Shown here in pieces: positions 1-11,435 of a stretch of 64,000 bases of DNA (positions are counted from its first letter, which is position 1; each line of letters starts with the position of its first letter). The translations under genes were made by a program, and so were the position numbers. The stretch covers positions 2,046,001-2,110,000 of the forward strand of contig NC_063070.1 of assembly GCF_022605165.1 (NCBI RefSeq). Reading direction: 5' to 3'. The notes below the pieces were generated by a model. It worked only from the letters and a program-made list of their open reading frames with translations, was not told the origin of the DNA and made no database searches. Source of the DNA: Purpureocillium takamizusanense (lineage: Eukaryota; Ascomycota; Sordariomycetes; Hypocreales; Ophiocordycipitaceae).

Positions 1-586
1 TGATAGACGGCGAAGGCCACCATGGCAGTGGCCCTGTTGTCTCCTGAGGCGAGGTTCGACAATCGGGAATAGGCGGCTGGTATGTCGTTGACAAAGAGGC
101 AATTGCCCGCTCTGTGTGCCTGCCTCAATGGTTGCAGTGGCTCGACTCCGTTTTAGCAGCCTGGAGGCCAGACGGACGTATGGTGTCCTACTTCGTACTG
201 TACTTCGTACCTTACTTACCTGGGTAATATAGCGATCTCGGCCCGATCAACCCCAAGTGCACCACCACCCATTGCGATGAGTAAGCTTTGCTTACACGTG
301 TGAGGCGAGTACCGGTTGGCAATCTGAATTTCATGCATCTAAAAAGGGTAATTGGCCGGCTGCATGAGACCACCAGTTGGCAGGACCATACCTACTAGGT
401 ACGAAATACCCATCTAGGTACGAACTACCACTATTAAGGTTTATGGTGCTGCTGGCTGGAAGGCATGTGCATGTACCTGCCAGACACGGTAATTTCCCGT
501 GGGATCGCCTCCAGCGGCAGGCGGGGCCTATCACGCGACTACTATGAAGAACTAACTGACCCTGTGTTGTAAGTACGTACTGACCT

Positions 587-732
587 GAGTGACGCCCCCC
601 CCCCCCCCTTTGGACGCATCACGTCAATGGTGATGCCGGACTATCGACTCACCAACAGAGTACGGAGTGACGCCCCCCCCCCCTTTCGACACATCACCTC
701 AATGACGATGCCGGATTGACGACTCACCAACA
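587..732. repeat. Two-copy tandem repeat with poly-C tracts
   Basis: Copy 1 (587-657) and copy 2 (665-732) share the order gagtgacg, a long C run, ccctt, cgac/cgca, catcac, tcaatg, gatgccgga, gactcaccaaca. Period is about 78 bp and the copies have diverged by several substitutions and by C-run length. It lies about 400 bp upstream of the MFS transporter start. Confidence 0.8.
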
Positions 733-963
733 ACGAGACTACGTGGCCCCCGCACCGATGGCATCGACCTTGCTTGCAGGCGTCAACCTGGGGAAGTGCT
801 CTCCCTGCCATGGGAACCCCGCTTCTTCTCCATGATCTAGACTCTAGAATTCGGGATGAGAGAGCCGTTGGCCAACTCGTACGTCGTACAGGCACGGATC
901 TTACAGAGCACAGCCTTCCGTATCATGGACTCTTCCCAGAGGCATAGAGTGTCGCCAGGCGGC

Positions 964-971
964 TATAAATA
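964..971 (+). promoter_or_regulatory. TATA-like box upstream of MFS transporter
   Basis: TATAAATA lies about 140 bp before the ATG at 1108, in the right orientation for that gene. It is a sequence match only; no transcription start is known. Confidence 0.45.
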
Positions 972-1107
972 GTCGATGCATTGTGACGACGGCTCGATGG
1001 ACAACATTAAACCTCAAGTTCTGCCTTCCTACCTTCCAAATATTCAAGTTGTCCTGGTGTTTGTCGTAGCAGCACTATCTGGCTGGTACGTTGACCACTA
1101 ATCAGCC

Positions 1108-2757
1108 ATGCCCTCCACCCAGGACACTCAGGACGTCGAAAAGACAGGCGCGAATAATATCAAGTCGGCAACCCTGGAACAGATGACTGAAAAGGATGCC
1201 GACTTTGCCACCACCATAAACGATGCCAAGATTGCGACAGCAAAGGAGCATTCTATGACCCTGGCAGAGGGTATAAGGATGTATCCACGTGCAATTGGTT
1301 GGTCCATCCTCTTCTCTACCGCAATCGTCATGGAGGGGTACGACCTCGTCCTCCTGGGGTCCTTCTACGCCTATCCAGAGTTCAACAAGAAGTTCGGGAC
1401 CCTTCAGCCCGACGGCACATATCAACTTACAGCTGCCTGGCAGGCCGGCCTGAGCAATGCTGTCAGCGTGGGCCAGATTACGGGGCTCTTCGCAAATGGA
1501 ATCATTATAGAGCGATTTGGTTATAGAAAAACGATGCTCGGCTCCCTCAGCCTGGTCATTGCCTTCATCTTCATCACTTTCTTCGCTCAAAACCTCCCAA
1601 CCCTGCTTGTCGGCGAGCTACTTCTAGGCATCCCCCTCGGAGCCTATCAGACGGCAACCGTCACCTACGCCTCCGAGGTTTGTCCTGTTGTCCTGAGATG
1701 CTATCTAACTACGTATGTCAACCTCTGCTGGGTCATGGGACAGCTCCTTGCCTCTGGAGTCCTCCGTGGGTTCGTGGAGAGGTCAGATGAGTGGGCATAC
1801 CGTATCCCCTTTGCCCTGCAGTGGGCTTGGCCTGTCCCGATCTTGATCGGGGTTGCCCTGGCGCCTGAAAGCCCGTGGTGGTTAGTTCGACAGAAGAGAA
1901 CAAAGGACGCGGCGGTCGCGTTGGAAAGACTGACTGGAGGCAACTTCGACGGGCACTGCACGGCCGAAGAAACTGTTGCCATGATGGTGCATACGAATGA
2001 GCTTGAGCGCGAGATGGAAGCTGGAACAAGCTACCTCGACTGCTTCAAGGGCGTCAACCTCCGTCGGACGGAGATTGTGTGCATAACGTGGGTGTGTCAG
2101 AATCTGTGCGGCGCGGGCCTAATGGGCTACTCGACCTACTTTTACACCCAGGCTGGTCTGGCCGGCACGAACTCGTTCAATATGTCCCTCGGCCAGTATG
2201 CCTTGGGAGCTCTGGGGACCATTCTTTCGTGGGGGCTTATGACGCGATATGGGCGAAGAACGCTCTACGTCGTTGGCCTCGCGGTCCTCAACGTTCTGCT
2301 TCTGGTCGTCGGCTTCATCTCCCTGGCCGGCGCGCATAACTCGGCAGCTTCTTGGGCCACTGGGTCTATGTTGCTTGTTTACACGTTTGTATACGACTCG
2401 ACCGTTGGACCAGTGTGCTACTCCCTAGTATCCGAACTGTCATCGACTCGGCTCCGCACCAAGACGATTGTGCTGTCGCGGAACGCATACAACCTCTTCT
2501 CCATTATTAACGGCATCATCTTCCCGTATATGTTGAACCCTTCAGCATGGAATTGGCGCGGGAGAGCAGGCTTCTTCTGGGCTGGCATTTGCTTCCTTTG
2601 TGTCGTTTGGACATATTTCCGTCTGCCTGAGCCTAAAGATCGAACTTTTGCAGAGTTGGATGTGCTGTTTCAGCAGGGCGTACCAGCGCGAAAGTTCAAG
2701 TCCACGTCCGTGGACGTTTTTGCTGACGGTAATGGTGTCGACACCAAGAGCCTGTGA
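1108..2757 (+). CDS. MFS alpha-glucoside/sugar:H+ symporter (maltose-permease type)
   Basis: Intronless 549-residue sugar-porter-type major facilitator, expected to bring alpha-glucosides or related sugars across the plasma membrane with protons. The N-terminal 60 residues are hydrophilic and cytosolic. TM1 carries MEGYDLVLLGSFYAYPEFNK, typical of fungal alpha-glucoside permeases. The loop after TM2 has ERFGYRKT. PESPWWLVRQKR (about residues 253-264) is the family's PESPRWL signature, and a second RYGRRT loop follows the central cytoplasmic domain. The C-terminal PEPKDRTFAELD and ARKF match the maltose-permease tail. About twelve hydrophobic segments fit the family, and length is normal. Substrate cannot be read from sequence. 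A TATA-like box lies about 140 bp upstream. Confidence 0.88.
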   Translation: MPSTQDTQDVEKTGANNIKSATLEQMTEKDADFATTINDAKIATAKEHSMTLAEGIRMYPRAIGWSILFSTAIVMEGYDLVLLGSFYAYPEFNKKFGTLQPDGTYQLTAAWQAGLSNAVSVGQITGLFANGIIIERFGYRKTMLGSLSLVIAFIFITFFAQNLPTLLVGELLLGIPLGAYQTATVTYASEVCPVVLRCYLTTYVNLCWVMGQLLASGVLRGFVERSDEWAYRIPFALQWAWPVPILIGVALAPESPWWLVRQKRTKDAAVALERLTGGNFDGHCTAEETVAMMVHTNELEREMEAGTSYLDCFKGVNLRRTEIVCITWVCQNLCGAGLMGYSTYFYTQAGLAGTNSFNMSLGQYALGALGTILSWGLMTRYGRRTLYVVGLAVLNVLLLVVGFISLAGAHNSAASWATGSMLLVYTFVYDSTVGPVCYSLVSELSSTRLRTKTIVLSRNAYNLFSIINGIIFPYMLNPSAWNWRGRAGFFWAGICFLCVVWTYFRLPEPKDRTFAELDVLFQQGVPARKFKSTSVDVFADGNGVDTKSL

Positions 2758-4610
2758 CACTGAGATCCATTGTTGCCAGAGGGGTCCCGGATAATAATGA
2801 ATTATGTTGGCAAACTTGAAATCAGGCCCAGGAGTGTGGCTCAAACTGGGAGCATGTCTTCGAGACACACGGAGTACACTTAAGTTGCAATAATATAGCT
2901 TGTCTCATCTTTGTAGAGCTATTCAGTTGTCATGGTACTCGGTGACATCGCGAGGTCCCCGACAGCAGCGACTCATCCACATACCTGTAAGTTACAGCCC
3001 ACTTGAGGTCGTCTAGATCCCACATAACGGTACGCGGGTATAGGTACCGCTACCTGGTCCAGTGCCTTGCCCGGGTCGCTCACCGGATCATACCAATCTA
3101 CTGCAGAACTGTCCCATATTGCATGTATCCGAGGCCAGGCTTAAAAAAACATGGCAGACTCATGTCACTCCGCCCTTCTAGCTCTCAAAGCAAAACAACA
3201 ATAATACAAACGACACCACACCGATAACCAGCCTCCGGAGTTTCGTACTGGATGAGAGGCCGATGACAACCAGCACAGATGGCTAGCGTTGTGCCTCACC
3301 CCGGCCAAAAGACATTGATTGCACTTTCCGGGGAAAATAAAAACCAGGAGGAGGCACCTGAGGTTCGCTGAGTCTGGATGATCAATTAGTGCACTGGAGG
3401 GCAACAAAGTCCAGAACGACAGGTCTTGGCTACTATCTGGTAGGAATCGTTTACGTATACTCAAAAGCGGGCTCGATTGGATGTCTTCTGCTGTATGCAA
3501 TACGACGCCATCGTGCCCCATCGTGCCCCATCATTCTGCGATGTAGCTTGAGTACTTTACGACTTAGAAGTGCACCGGCTTTCTATCTGCAAATAGCCTG
3601 GGCAACTTGTTGAGAGCAAGGGCTTGGGTGCTCATGTTGGCTGCCAGCAGACTAGCGGTCAAAGGGTGGCCGGGACAAACCGCCAGATGGTGCAATTTTG
3701 GGCAAGTCAACGTGCCAATCCCCGGGGTGACTGGCTAGAGCATCGAGCAGCCGGCCGTCGACCGGTGGGCAGCAAATACGACGTCGCGGATCACAACGTG
3801 CAGGCAGTGCCACACTAAGGGCACAATCTCGTGAAGAGTTTTCCAGCGAACCCTCGTACCGTACCGTATGTACAGTGCCTCGGATGCCTTGTCAGTACGT
3901 AGCACCAGTCGACTCGTTTCGAAGAGATTCATGTCCAGCGCTGAGATGGGCCAGGCGACGAATGATGTGCGTGATAAGTTTGAGTCGACAATCTAGAAGA
4001 CCCAGTCGCATCTCCAGTATGACGTCGCGGAGCCCACATGGGAGTACCCACGCGCGGCATTTTGGTTGCGCAGTGACAGCGACGACGAGGCGGCGCGAGC
4101 GCACTGGCCGCCATTGCCGAGCGGCAGATGGCCGTTGATCATAGAAGGACGGGCGTGTCCTTGCGTGAAAGAGGAGCGAGCGAGGCAGGAGTTGAGGTCG
4201 CCGAGAGAGGGACGTCGGGATTGAGGCATGATGGTCCGCACGTGGCCGTGGGCCGCAGCGTAGCGAAACGCAGACTGTAACGTTGGCACTTCTACTAAAC
4301 AATAAATACAACTCCGACATTAATAGCACTAAATTGTAAGAGGTACAGTCGGTTGTAGCTACCACGTATGTACCGCTTGCCCCTCTTGCCCCTCCAACCT
4401 TCAATTGAGAAGGGAACTACAGCGGGTTGTAGAGACGGGTCTCCACTTTATTTTGTCGCAAGCCCCTCCACGCCTCCAAAATGGTCCCGCGGCGAGTGAC
4501 GCTTCTTCACTTCGCAACCTCATCCCTCTCTTGTAATAACCAGCAGACTTTCTCTTCCTACTCCTCACAGCCGTTGCTCTTTAAAGACGCAACAAAGTCG
4601 AATCGCAGCC
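2758..4610. other. Intergenic region, no supported gene
   Basis: 1.85 kb between the MFS transporter and the DUF89 gene. Open frames on both strands (up to 170 codons on the minus strand at 3892-4404) are low in recognisable protein features. The last 200 bp (about 4400-4610) probably include the promoter and 5' UTR of the DUF89 gene. Confidence 0.5.
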
Positions 4611-6271
4611 ATGGAGTTTGATACCAAGACCCGTACGTGCCAACTCTGTGCATGAAGGCCCAAAGCCCGCTGACAGCGCCATCCGGCAGCCAAATCGGTC
4701 ACCAGTGACCCGACATCCTTTGCCAGCGACTCGGTCCGCCAGCGATGGCCTGTCATACTGGTGAGCAATCCAGAGGATTTTCTCATGTCCCTGCATCATT
4801 CGTTGCTAACCGGCGCAGACTGGTGCCGTTGACGACGTCTATCGTGCCATCTCCAAGACGGACGACCCCGAGAAGCAGGCTGAGGGCAAGAAGATTGTCG
4901 AGCAGCTCGGTGCTCTCAAATATGAGGTTCAGCACGACCGGAAACTCTCGTACGTTGCGCCGCGTCTGGAAATCCGACACCCGCCCTCTGATACTAACTG
5001 CGGTCATTGAACAGTCCCATCGAAGTCGACGACGGCTACCCCGAAGAGATCGCTGCCTACAACAAGGAGATCCAGGACCTCGGGAATCCCAGCTGGCTGG
5101 ACGTCCCCTGGCTATTCTCTGAATGCTACATGTACAGGCGAATCAGCACCTTCTTCACGCTCACCAAGCACTGGAAGAACTACGACATCTTTGCCCGGCA
5201 AAAGATCGACACCTTCCGCACGTCACGCAACGCTGTGCTGGAGCTGGCCTCGCGGTACAAAGAATTGATCGAGCAGATCCAGGCTGACAAGAACTCCACT
5301 CACGATGAGGAGGCCGAAAAACTTCTCTTCACCGAGTTCTTCGAGATTTGCCTGTGGGGCAATGCCACGGACCTGTCCCTTCTCACCAACCTCACGTATG
5401 AGGACATCCAGAAGCTGCAGGGCAGCGCGGCTCGCAAGGCTGCCGAGAAGAACATCCTCATCAATGACCTGCCGGCATCGTATGAGATCCTCAAGAAGGC
5501 TCGTGCCGACGGTCAGGAGGAGCGCCGCGTCGACTTTGTGCTCGACAACGCCGGCTTCGAGCTCTACGTCGATCTTGTCCTCGCTGGCTTCTTGCTCGCG
5601 TCGGGACTCGCCACACAGATTGTGTTGCGCCCCAAGTCTATGCCGTGGTTCGTCTCAGACGTCCTGCCGGGGGACTTCTCGGCGCTTCTCAACGCCATTT
5701 CTCAGCCCAAGACCTTTTTCGAGACGCAGTCCGAGGACGAGAAGCTTCAGGGCAAGATCCCGGAGCCCCTCTCCGAAAAGGAAGCTGAAGACCTCTCCTT
5801 CGTATTCCAGGACTGGGCGACCAGACACGCCGAGGGCCAGCTAGTCATGCGCCCCAACCGGTACTGGACGGCTGGCGGCAGCTTCTGGCGGCTTCCCCAC
5901 GAGGCTCCCGAGCTTCACGACGATCTCAAGGGCGCCGAGCTCGTCATTTTCAAGGGTGACCTCAACTATCGCAAGCTCACAGGCGATGTCAGTACTACCC
6001 GGAAATTTCACTCACTGGTACTGCTGCTAACAAGCCGCAGGCTCACTGGGACCCAACCACGCCGTTCCAACAGGCCCTTGGGCCCATGGGCAAGGGCTCG
6101 GGCGTCAACGTCTTGTCTCTGCGCACTTGCAAGGCTGATGTCGTAGTCGGTTTGCCGGCGGGTAAGGACGAGGAGCTCAGGAAGACCGAGGGTGGCGGTG
6201 GCGACAGCGGCGCACGACGATGGGCCTGGCACGGCAAGTGGGCTGTCGTATGCCTGTCTCAGGGGGAATAG
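4611..6271 (+). CDS. DUF89 / ARMT1-like damage-control phosphatase
   Basis: Five exons: 4611-4632, 4690-4760, 4819-4949, 5015-5987 and 6041-6271. All junctions are phase-consistent with GT-AG ends, giving 475 residues. The family comprises metal-dependent phosphatases acting on sugar phosphates and related damaged metabolites (yeast YMR027W, human ARMT1). The N-terminal helical domain (residues about 1-170) contains the conserved stretch around WKNYDIFARQKIDTFR. The Rossmann-like catalytic half holds DNAGFEL (Asp252-Asn253, metal site) and KGDLNYRKLTGD (about 388-399), the family's phosphate/substrate loop. The C-terminus has SLRTCKADVVVGL, also conserved. The first exon is only 22 nt, so the start rests on the splice reconstruction. 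Cytosolic, no signal peptide. Confidence 0.88.
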
Positions 6272-7080
6272 ACATCATGACGCAGATGAACTGATTATTT
6301 GTTGTTAAACTTTAGACGATAGACCTAGAATTGGATACTTGATGGCGGTTGGGGCGCCTTGCATCGCCTGATCATGGCCTCGGAGCAACGCTGGATGGGG
6401 ACGGGGTGATCAAAATATTGCACGATTTGGTAGCACCTGCCTTGCTCATTTTTTTCTCTCTTTTCTCGTGTGGCTGGTGTTGGCACCGGCGTCGCTACCG
6501 GAACGAGCAAGTCAACCACGTACGCGAAACTCTGTGAGACCCATTGCTGTCAGGTCAGGTTGTGAGCCGGTCAATATTTCCATTCGTGACTGTAGCTCTA
6601 CCCAAGTTTGGTCACATCCATGCGATTTTCTGGGCGCCATTTGCTTTGCAACAGAGCTATTAGTTCGTACAGCCGCTTCATAATTAGTAGGATCGGGTGC
6701 TTGGATGCCAACGTTCGAACAGAAGTTTTCGCCACGTTTCTTGCGTCTCCCAACCAGCTGATGTCCCACAAGAATACCAGGCTCTGCTCCGAGCTCATGC
6801 ATATACTGTTGAGAATATGATGGTGGAACATCATATCGCTGCGAGGGCATTGAAAGGAGGGAAAATGAGAGGAGAGGCGAAATGGGAGAAGGGGGAGGAG
6901 GAGAAGGGGGGGGGATGACGGTTGAGACAGATCCGTTAGGTCCTTCGTATCACCCATCGTGGACGTAGCATTGAGACAGAAGAGGGTATTACCTCGCATA
7001 ATGTGCCAAATATTACATCGATTCGATTGCACAGGATTTGTGGATTGCTCTATTGGACATGCATGAGGGGACCTCCTGGC
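6272..7080. other. Intergenic region between tail-to-tail genes
   Basis: Lies between the plus-strand DUF89 gene and the minus-strand GNAT gene, so it mostly contains 3' ends. A G/A-rich run (about 6855-6915) is the only notable composition feature. No supported gene. Confidence 0.5.
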
Positions 7081-7898
7081 CTAACCGTCTGCCAACCTTA
7101 CAGCAGGAGGCTCCCTAATCATGTAAGCTTCAATTTCCTTGACACCTTTGAACTTGGCCCCCAGCCCCCGAGAGTCTCCTATGCCGAGCTCTTGCTCGTG
7201 CCTCTCTATTTCAGCCGCCCAGTAGCCATTATCAATGGTCCATTCACCCAGCACGGCGAAGCCACATCTCACGTACAGTCCGCGCGCCTCGGCCGAAGCA
7301 ACGATGAGCGTCGGCACGCCCTCGTCATCAGACCGCGCGGTAACCTCCCTCAGTAGCATGCCGCCTACACCCCTTCGCTGGTGTCGAGGATGTACCATGA
7401 GATGGTTGACGACTACATCGACCGACCGCGTTCAGCATGATACGGGCTTGGATTTGATGGGGTCTTCGGTGCCGAGAGACACTTACAAAAATGACGCTTC
7501 CCGGTAGCAGCCGCTTCGTAGCATGCGTCCATCTCCTTCTCCCTCTCGGTGAATCTCTCCCAGATATGCTCCAGGTGGTCTTTCCGCGCAAGGAGCGACG
7601 GCTGTGAGGACTCCACGCTCTTCTCGTCCTGAGCGTTATCGGGACGAGCCTGGACAATTTTATATCTTATGAATCCAACGGTTTCCGAACCATTGATTGT
7701 CGTCTCTTCCGCTACCAAAAATGTGAAATTCGTCTCCGCGAACGCGCGCCGTGTCGATTGGGTTAGCAGCTCGCGGGGGTGCGTCCTGAAGAACGCGGCA
7801 TAGAAATCATGATACGCATTCAAAGCCTCGTAGTGGATCCGAGCAATAGCGTCCTGATCTGCGGCCGTGGCTGATCGTATCACAATAGCAGCAGCCAT
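7081..7898 (-). CDS. GNAT-family N-acetyltransferase
   Basis: Two exons on the minus strand: 7487-7898 and 7081-7412, with a 74-nt intron (gtaagt donor), giving 247 residues. The N-terminus (MAAAIVIRSATAADQDAIAR) is the usual start of GNAT proteins (beta1-alpha1), followed by ALNAYHDFYAAFF. After the intron comes the acetyl-CoA pyrophosphate-binding motif as HPRHQRRGVGGMLLRE (Q-x-x-G-x-G/A type), and the C-terminal beta-strand region with GLYVRCGFAVLGEW, the family's Tyr-containing end. The protein should transfer acetyl from acetyl-CoA to an amine; the substrate is unknown. Fungal homologues of this layout are often near metabolic genes, but no cluster is obvious here. Confidence 0.82.
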
Positions 7899-8296
7899 GC
7901 TGTCGTCTGTTGTATACAGTTGGTGGTAGCAGGGCGAACGTGTCTCACAACGGTAGAGCGGCCGGACACAATTTATGTCAGTCTGGTAGCGTTGACAGTG
8001 GAGTCAAATCCAACCACATCGCCGGCTGACTCACTGGCTAATCACAACAAAGAAGCATTGAACATCATTTTCATTCCAACTTTTTACCTCGCGCATATCG
8101 GCGCTATCGCAAACAAGTCTATTCGTGCATAAGCCGTCATGAATGCATGAACCCGCATCTATAAGGGTATCGCGGCATGCCGATGCCTGATGCGGCTCGT
8201 CGCTGTCATTCCCGATGACTGCCGCCGCTAGTTCCATGTAGCCACCCATTTATGCGTGCCATGCTCTATCCCAGTATTCAATCAAGCCGCCCATCC
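7899..8296. other. Intergenic region
   Basis: About 400 bp between the GNAT start and the ARB1 stop, both on the minus strand. It should contain the GNAT promoter and the ARB1 3' UTR. Nothing else is supported. Confidence 0.5.
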
Positions 8297-10289
8297 TTAT
8301 ACGGCTCCGGCCGAAATCATCTTCTTCCTCAGGTAGTTCTTGTACTCGCCAATGGAGCCGTCCCAGGTCTGAATGGTCTGGTTCTCGCAGACGAGAATCT
8401 GCTTGGCAATCTTATCGAGCAGCCTGTTACGCAGTCAGGTTTCGCTCGCAACATGGTGGTGGTGTTATTGAGGGAAGGGAAGAGGGTTCACTAACCTGAA
8501 GTCGTGAGATACGACGACGACACCTCCGCTAAAGGCGTTGATGGCATCTGCCAAACTGTCAATCGTGGGAATGTCCAGACCGTTGGTCGGCTCGTCGAGT
8601 AGCAGCATATTGGGGCCGTCGATGGCGAGCAGGGCGAAGACGATACGGCTCTTCTGACCCTCAGACAGCGTGCCCATAAGGGCGGTCTGGGCTTCGCCAG
8701 TGAGGCCGTAACGGCCCAGCTGCTGGCGCCAGAACTGGTAATCCTGCGACTTGTCCTTGTACTTGTCGCGAACAAAGTCGAGGGCCGACTTGGTCAGGTC
8801 CAGCTGCTCGGCACTGTGCTGCGAGTACAAGCCCAGTTTCAGATGGGTGTGGCGAGTGACCGCACCTCCGGTGGGCGACAGCTTGCCCGTCATGAGGCGC
8901 AGCAGCGTCGACTTGCCGACACCGTTGGGGCCGACGAGAGCCGTCCGCGAGTCCATGTCGAAGCCGAGTTCGAGGCTGCGGTAGAGGTCATCCTCGGGTT
9001 TGCCAGAGTAAGAGAAGGTGACATCGTCGAACGATAGGACGGGGGGGGGCAGTTTCTCGACGTCGGCGAAACGGAAGGTAAAGACTCTGTCGGGGACGAC
9101 GGGCTGGATGAAGCCATCGGCCTCCATCTTGTCCAAAATCTTCTGGCGCGACTTGGCCTGGCGCACCAGGTTGGCATATGTACCAGCGCTGGCAATGAAC
9201 TTCTTGATGTGGGCGATTTCATCCTGTTGCTTGGTGTAGGCCTTCATCTGATTCGTCTCATTTTCGGAGCGCGTCTTGTGGTACGAGTCGTAGTTACCAC
9301 CGTAGTACTGAAGCTGCTTCTGACGCATATCGATCATGTTGCTGCAGACGCCATTGAGAAAGTCCATGGAGTGGGAGACAAGGACCAGGGTGCGCTCCCA
9401 TTTCTTAAGGTACTCCTCGAGCCACACGCAGGCCTCGAGGTCCAAATGGGCGGTGGGGTCGTCAAGAAGCAGCAGCGAGGGCTTCACGAAAAGGGCCTTG
9501 GCGAGGGCGACTCGCATCCTCCAGCCACCAGACATGTCCTTGGTCTTCTTGTGGATGGTCTTCTTGTTGAAGCCGAGACCAGTCAGGATGAGGGATGCGC
9601 GGGTGGCAAAGGTTGAGGGGTCCATCTTGTCCATGTGCTGCAAAACTGTCAGTGGCTGGGGTTCAGGGCTCCTTACTCGGCGCTGCGACACTCACATCGT
9701 AGAGATCGATGAGGACGGGGCTCTCCGGGCCCTCTTCTTCAAGCATGCGCTCGGCCAGCTTGTCTAGACGGTCCATTTCGTTCTCGGCCTCCTTGACGAC
9801 CCATTCCAGGGCGCCGAGCTCTGACGGGGGTGCACCCTCGTTGAGCAGGTATATGTCGACATGCTCGGGGATGGGGTACTCGCGGGCGGCGATGGCCTTG
9901 AGCAGGGTACTCTTGCCGCAGCCGTTTTCGCCGAGCAGGCCATACCGGCGGCCGAAGGACAGCTCGAGCGTCGAGTCGGTGATGAGGACCCGACCGTGGA
10001 AGACGAGACTGGTGCTGGTGATCTTGACGTCCTTGCTGGTTTGCGTGGAGGCCAGGACGCCGGTGGTGACGCGATCCGAGATGCCGTGCTGGTCCATCTG
10101 GTCGGCGAGGCGCTTCACCTCGTCGAGCTTGTCGCCCGAGGTGGCGGGAGCATCATCCTCGATGGGGTTGCCGTGGGCGTCGAGCTGGGGCTCCTCCTTC
10201 TTTCCCTTGGCCGCCTTGCCCGACTTCTTGTCAAGCTTGCCCTCGGCGGCCTTCTTGGCGAGTCTCTTTTCTTTGGAGGCGGAAGGCAT
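8297..10289 (-). CDS. ARB1: ABC-F ATPase ARB1 (ribosome biogenesis)
   Basis: Three exons on the minus strand: 9696-10289, 8496-9637 and 8297-8423, giving 620 residues. ARB1 is a soluble twin-ATPase that shuttles between nucleus and cytoplasm and supports 40S and 60S maturation. A Lys-rich N-terminus ([17 protein letters not shown]) precedes NBD1 with Walker [10 protein letters not shown], signature MSGGWRMR and Walker [13 protein letters not shown]. The Asp-Asp in place of Asp-Glu is normal for ARB1 orthologues. The linker has [20 protein letters not shown], nearly identical to yeast Arb1. NBD2 has Walker [10 protein letters not shown], signature LSEGQKSR and Walker [12 protein letters not shown], ending near [15 protein letters not shown]. 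No membrane segments. The match to ARB1 is strong over the full length. Confidence 0.96.
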
Positions 10290-11159
10290 TGTGGCGGTCT
10301 GGGCGGATCAGGACGGAGAGGAAGGACGGGGGCTAAAGCGTGCGCGGTGGTCGCTGTGGATGCGGCCGATGCAGAACGCAGCTGGTGTATGCTCAGTCCG
10401 GGTCTTGATACTTGATTCGAAGGGCAGACGCGGTCAGGGCAACGACAAAGGACGGCCCGTGGGGATGGTGATGAAGGGCTTGAGACTTGACGGCAACAGG
10501 CTCGTCGAGGCGGGGTGGTTTTTTTTGTTGGTGGGGCGCCGTATCAAAATTTTGGCTGATAAGATTGGCCCCATGTCAGGCATCAAACTAAAAAAGGGCC
10601 AGCCAGTCATGGCGCGCAGGAGGGCGATCAATCGCCACTGTCGGCCGTACCGAGTTGAGTCAGCGACGAAGCACCACCGCCGTCAGTGTGCCTGCTGCGC
10701 GGCTGCGAAGTAACTAACTTTGAAGTGGTTGATCATGAACTCTGGCATGCAGTGCAATAGTGAGTAGCAGCTGCCTTATCACAGCATCAATCAGAGTGTA
10801 CGAACAACGTTGCCCGGCACATGCTGTACTGCTCAACACATGGTGAAGCATTGTTCGCACTTTGACTACCGCCTAGCACTCGTTTGACGTCATGCGTCCC
10901 GCTAGCGTTTTGAAATCTCTGCCAGTCAAAGATGCGAACATACCCTATACGAGAGCAATGAGGTCCGGAATCTATTCAACATGTACATGGTATCGCCAGT
11001 GCCTAAACCTCCCATGTTCCTTCTGTCCGCTGTTGCTAACAGTAAATGATGTTGGCCTCAAGAAGCAGCAGAGTTGTGTCGTGACTCGTGTCGTCGTGTG
11101 GCACAGGACAGCCAGCCCGTCCGTCGTAGTGAATTCCCAAACACCTATCCGCTCACGCC
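10290..11159. other. Intergenic region upstream of ARB1
   Basis: Contains the ARB1 promoter/5' UTR. A plus-strand frame (10892-11761, 289 codons) is open but has no domain-like or compositional support and overlaps a better minus-strand candidate, so it is not called. Confidence 0.45.
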
Positions 11160-11435
11160 TCAACGAGCATTCGGTCTCGTCGTGGCAAAGTACTTGTTCA
11201 GAAACACCTCTGTCGGTACGAGTTGTGGCTGGGCTTCTCCTAACCGTCGCCTCTCCAGCTCGCCCTCATCCGGTACGTAGTCGGGATATGGGAGGGCGGT
11301 CGCCGGTCTCGTCTCCACATGACACGATGCTGGGCTGGTCGTGTTGCTATAAACCATCGCTCTTGGGGATGTGTTCGCCGAGGAAGCGTCCGAAGGGCCC
11401 GACATCGTCATCGGAGTCGCACCGCCGGAGGACAT
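11160..11435 (-). CDS. Possible small protein (91 aa), unknown function
   Basis: Candidate minus-strand gene starting at the ATG at 11435. The first half is Ser/Thr/Pro-rich and unstructured. The second half carries PYPDYVPDEGELERRRLGEA followed by PQLVPTEVFLNKYFATTRP, a charged, conserved-looking stretch unlike random frame translation. The open frame extends upstream to 11579 without a stop, so the start could be earlier or an upstream exon could exist. No signal peptide or membrane segment. I do not recognise the family. Confidence 0.38.
   Translation of the reverse strand: MSSGGATPMTMSGPSDASSANTSPRAMVYSNTTSPASCHVETRPATALPYPDYVPDEGELERRRLGEAQPQLVPTEVFLNKYFATTRPNAR

Larger units (their letters stand above)
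1..1107. other. Intergenic, upstream of MFS transporter
   Basis: No convincing coding sequence. The stretch holds repeated TACTTCGTAC-like motifs (about 187-215), a tandem duplication with C-runs (587-732) and a TATA-like box close to the transporter start. Short open frames here lack recognisable protein character. Confidence 0.6.

Noticed and set aside
9443..9460. Asp-Asp in the Walker B of ARB1 NBD1 as a possible inactivating change
   Set aside because: [12 protein letters not shown] is the normal sequence of Arb1 orthologues, so it is not unusual.
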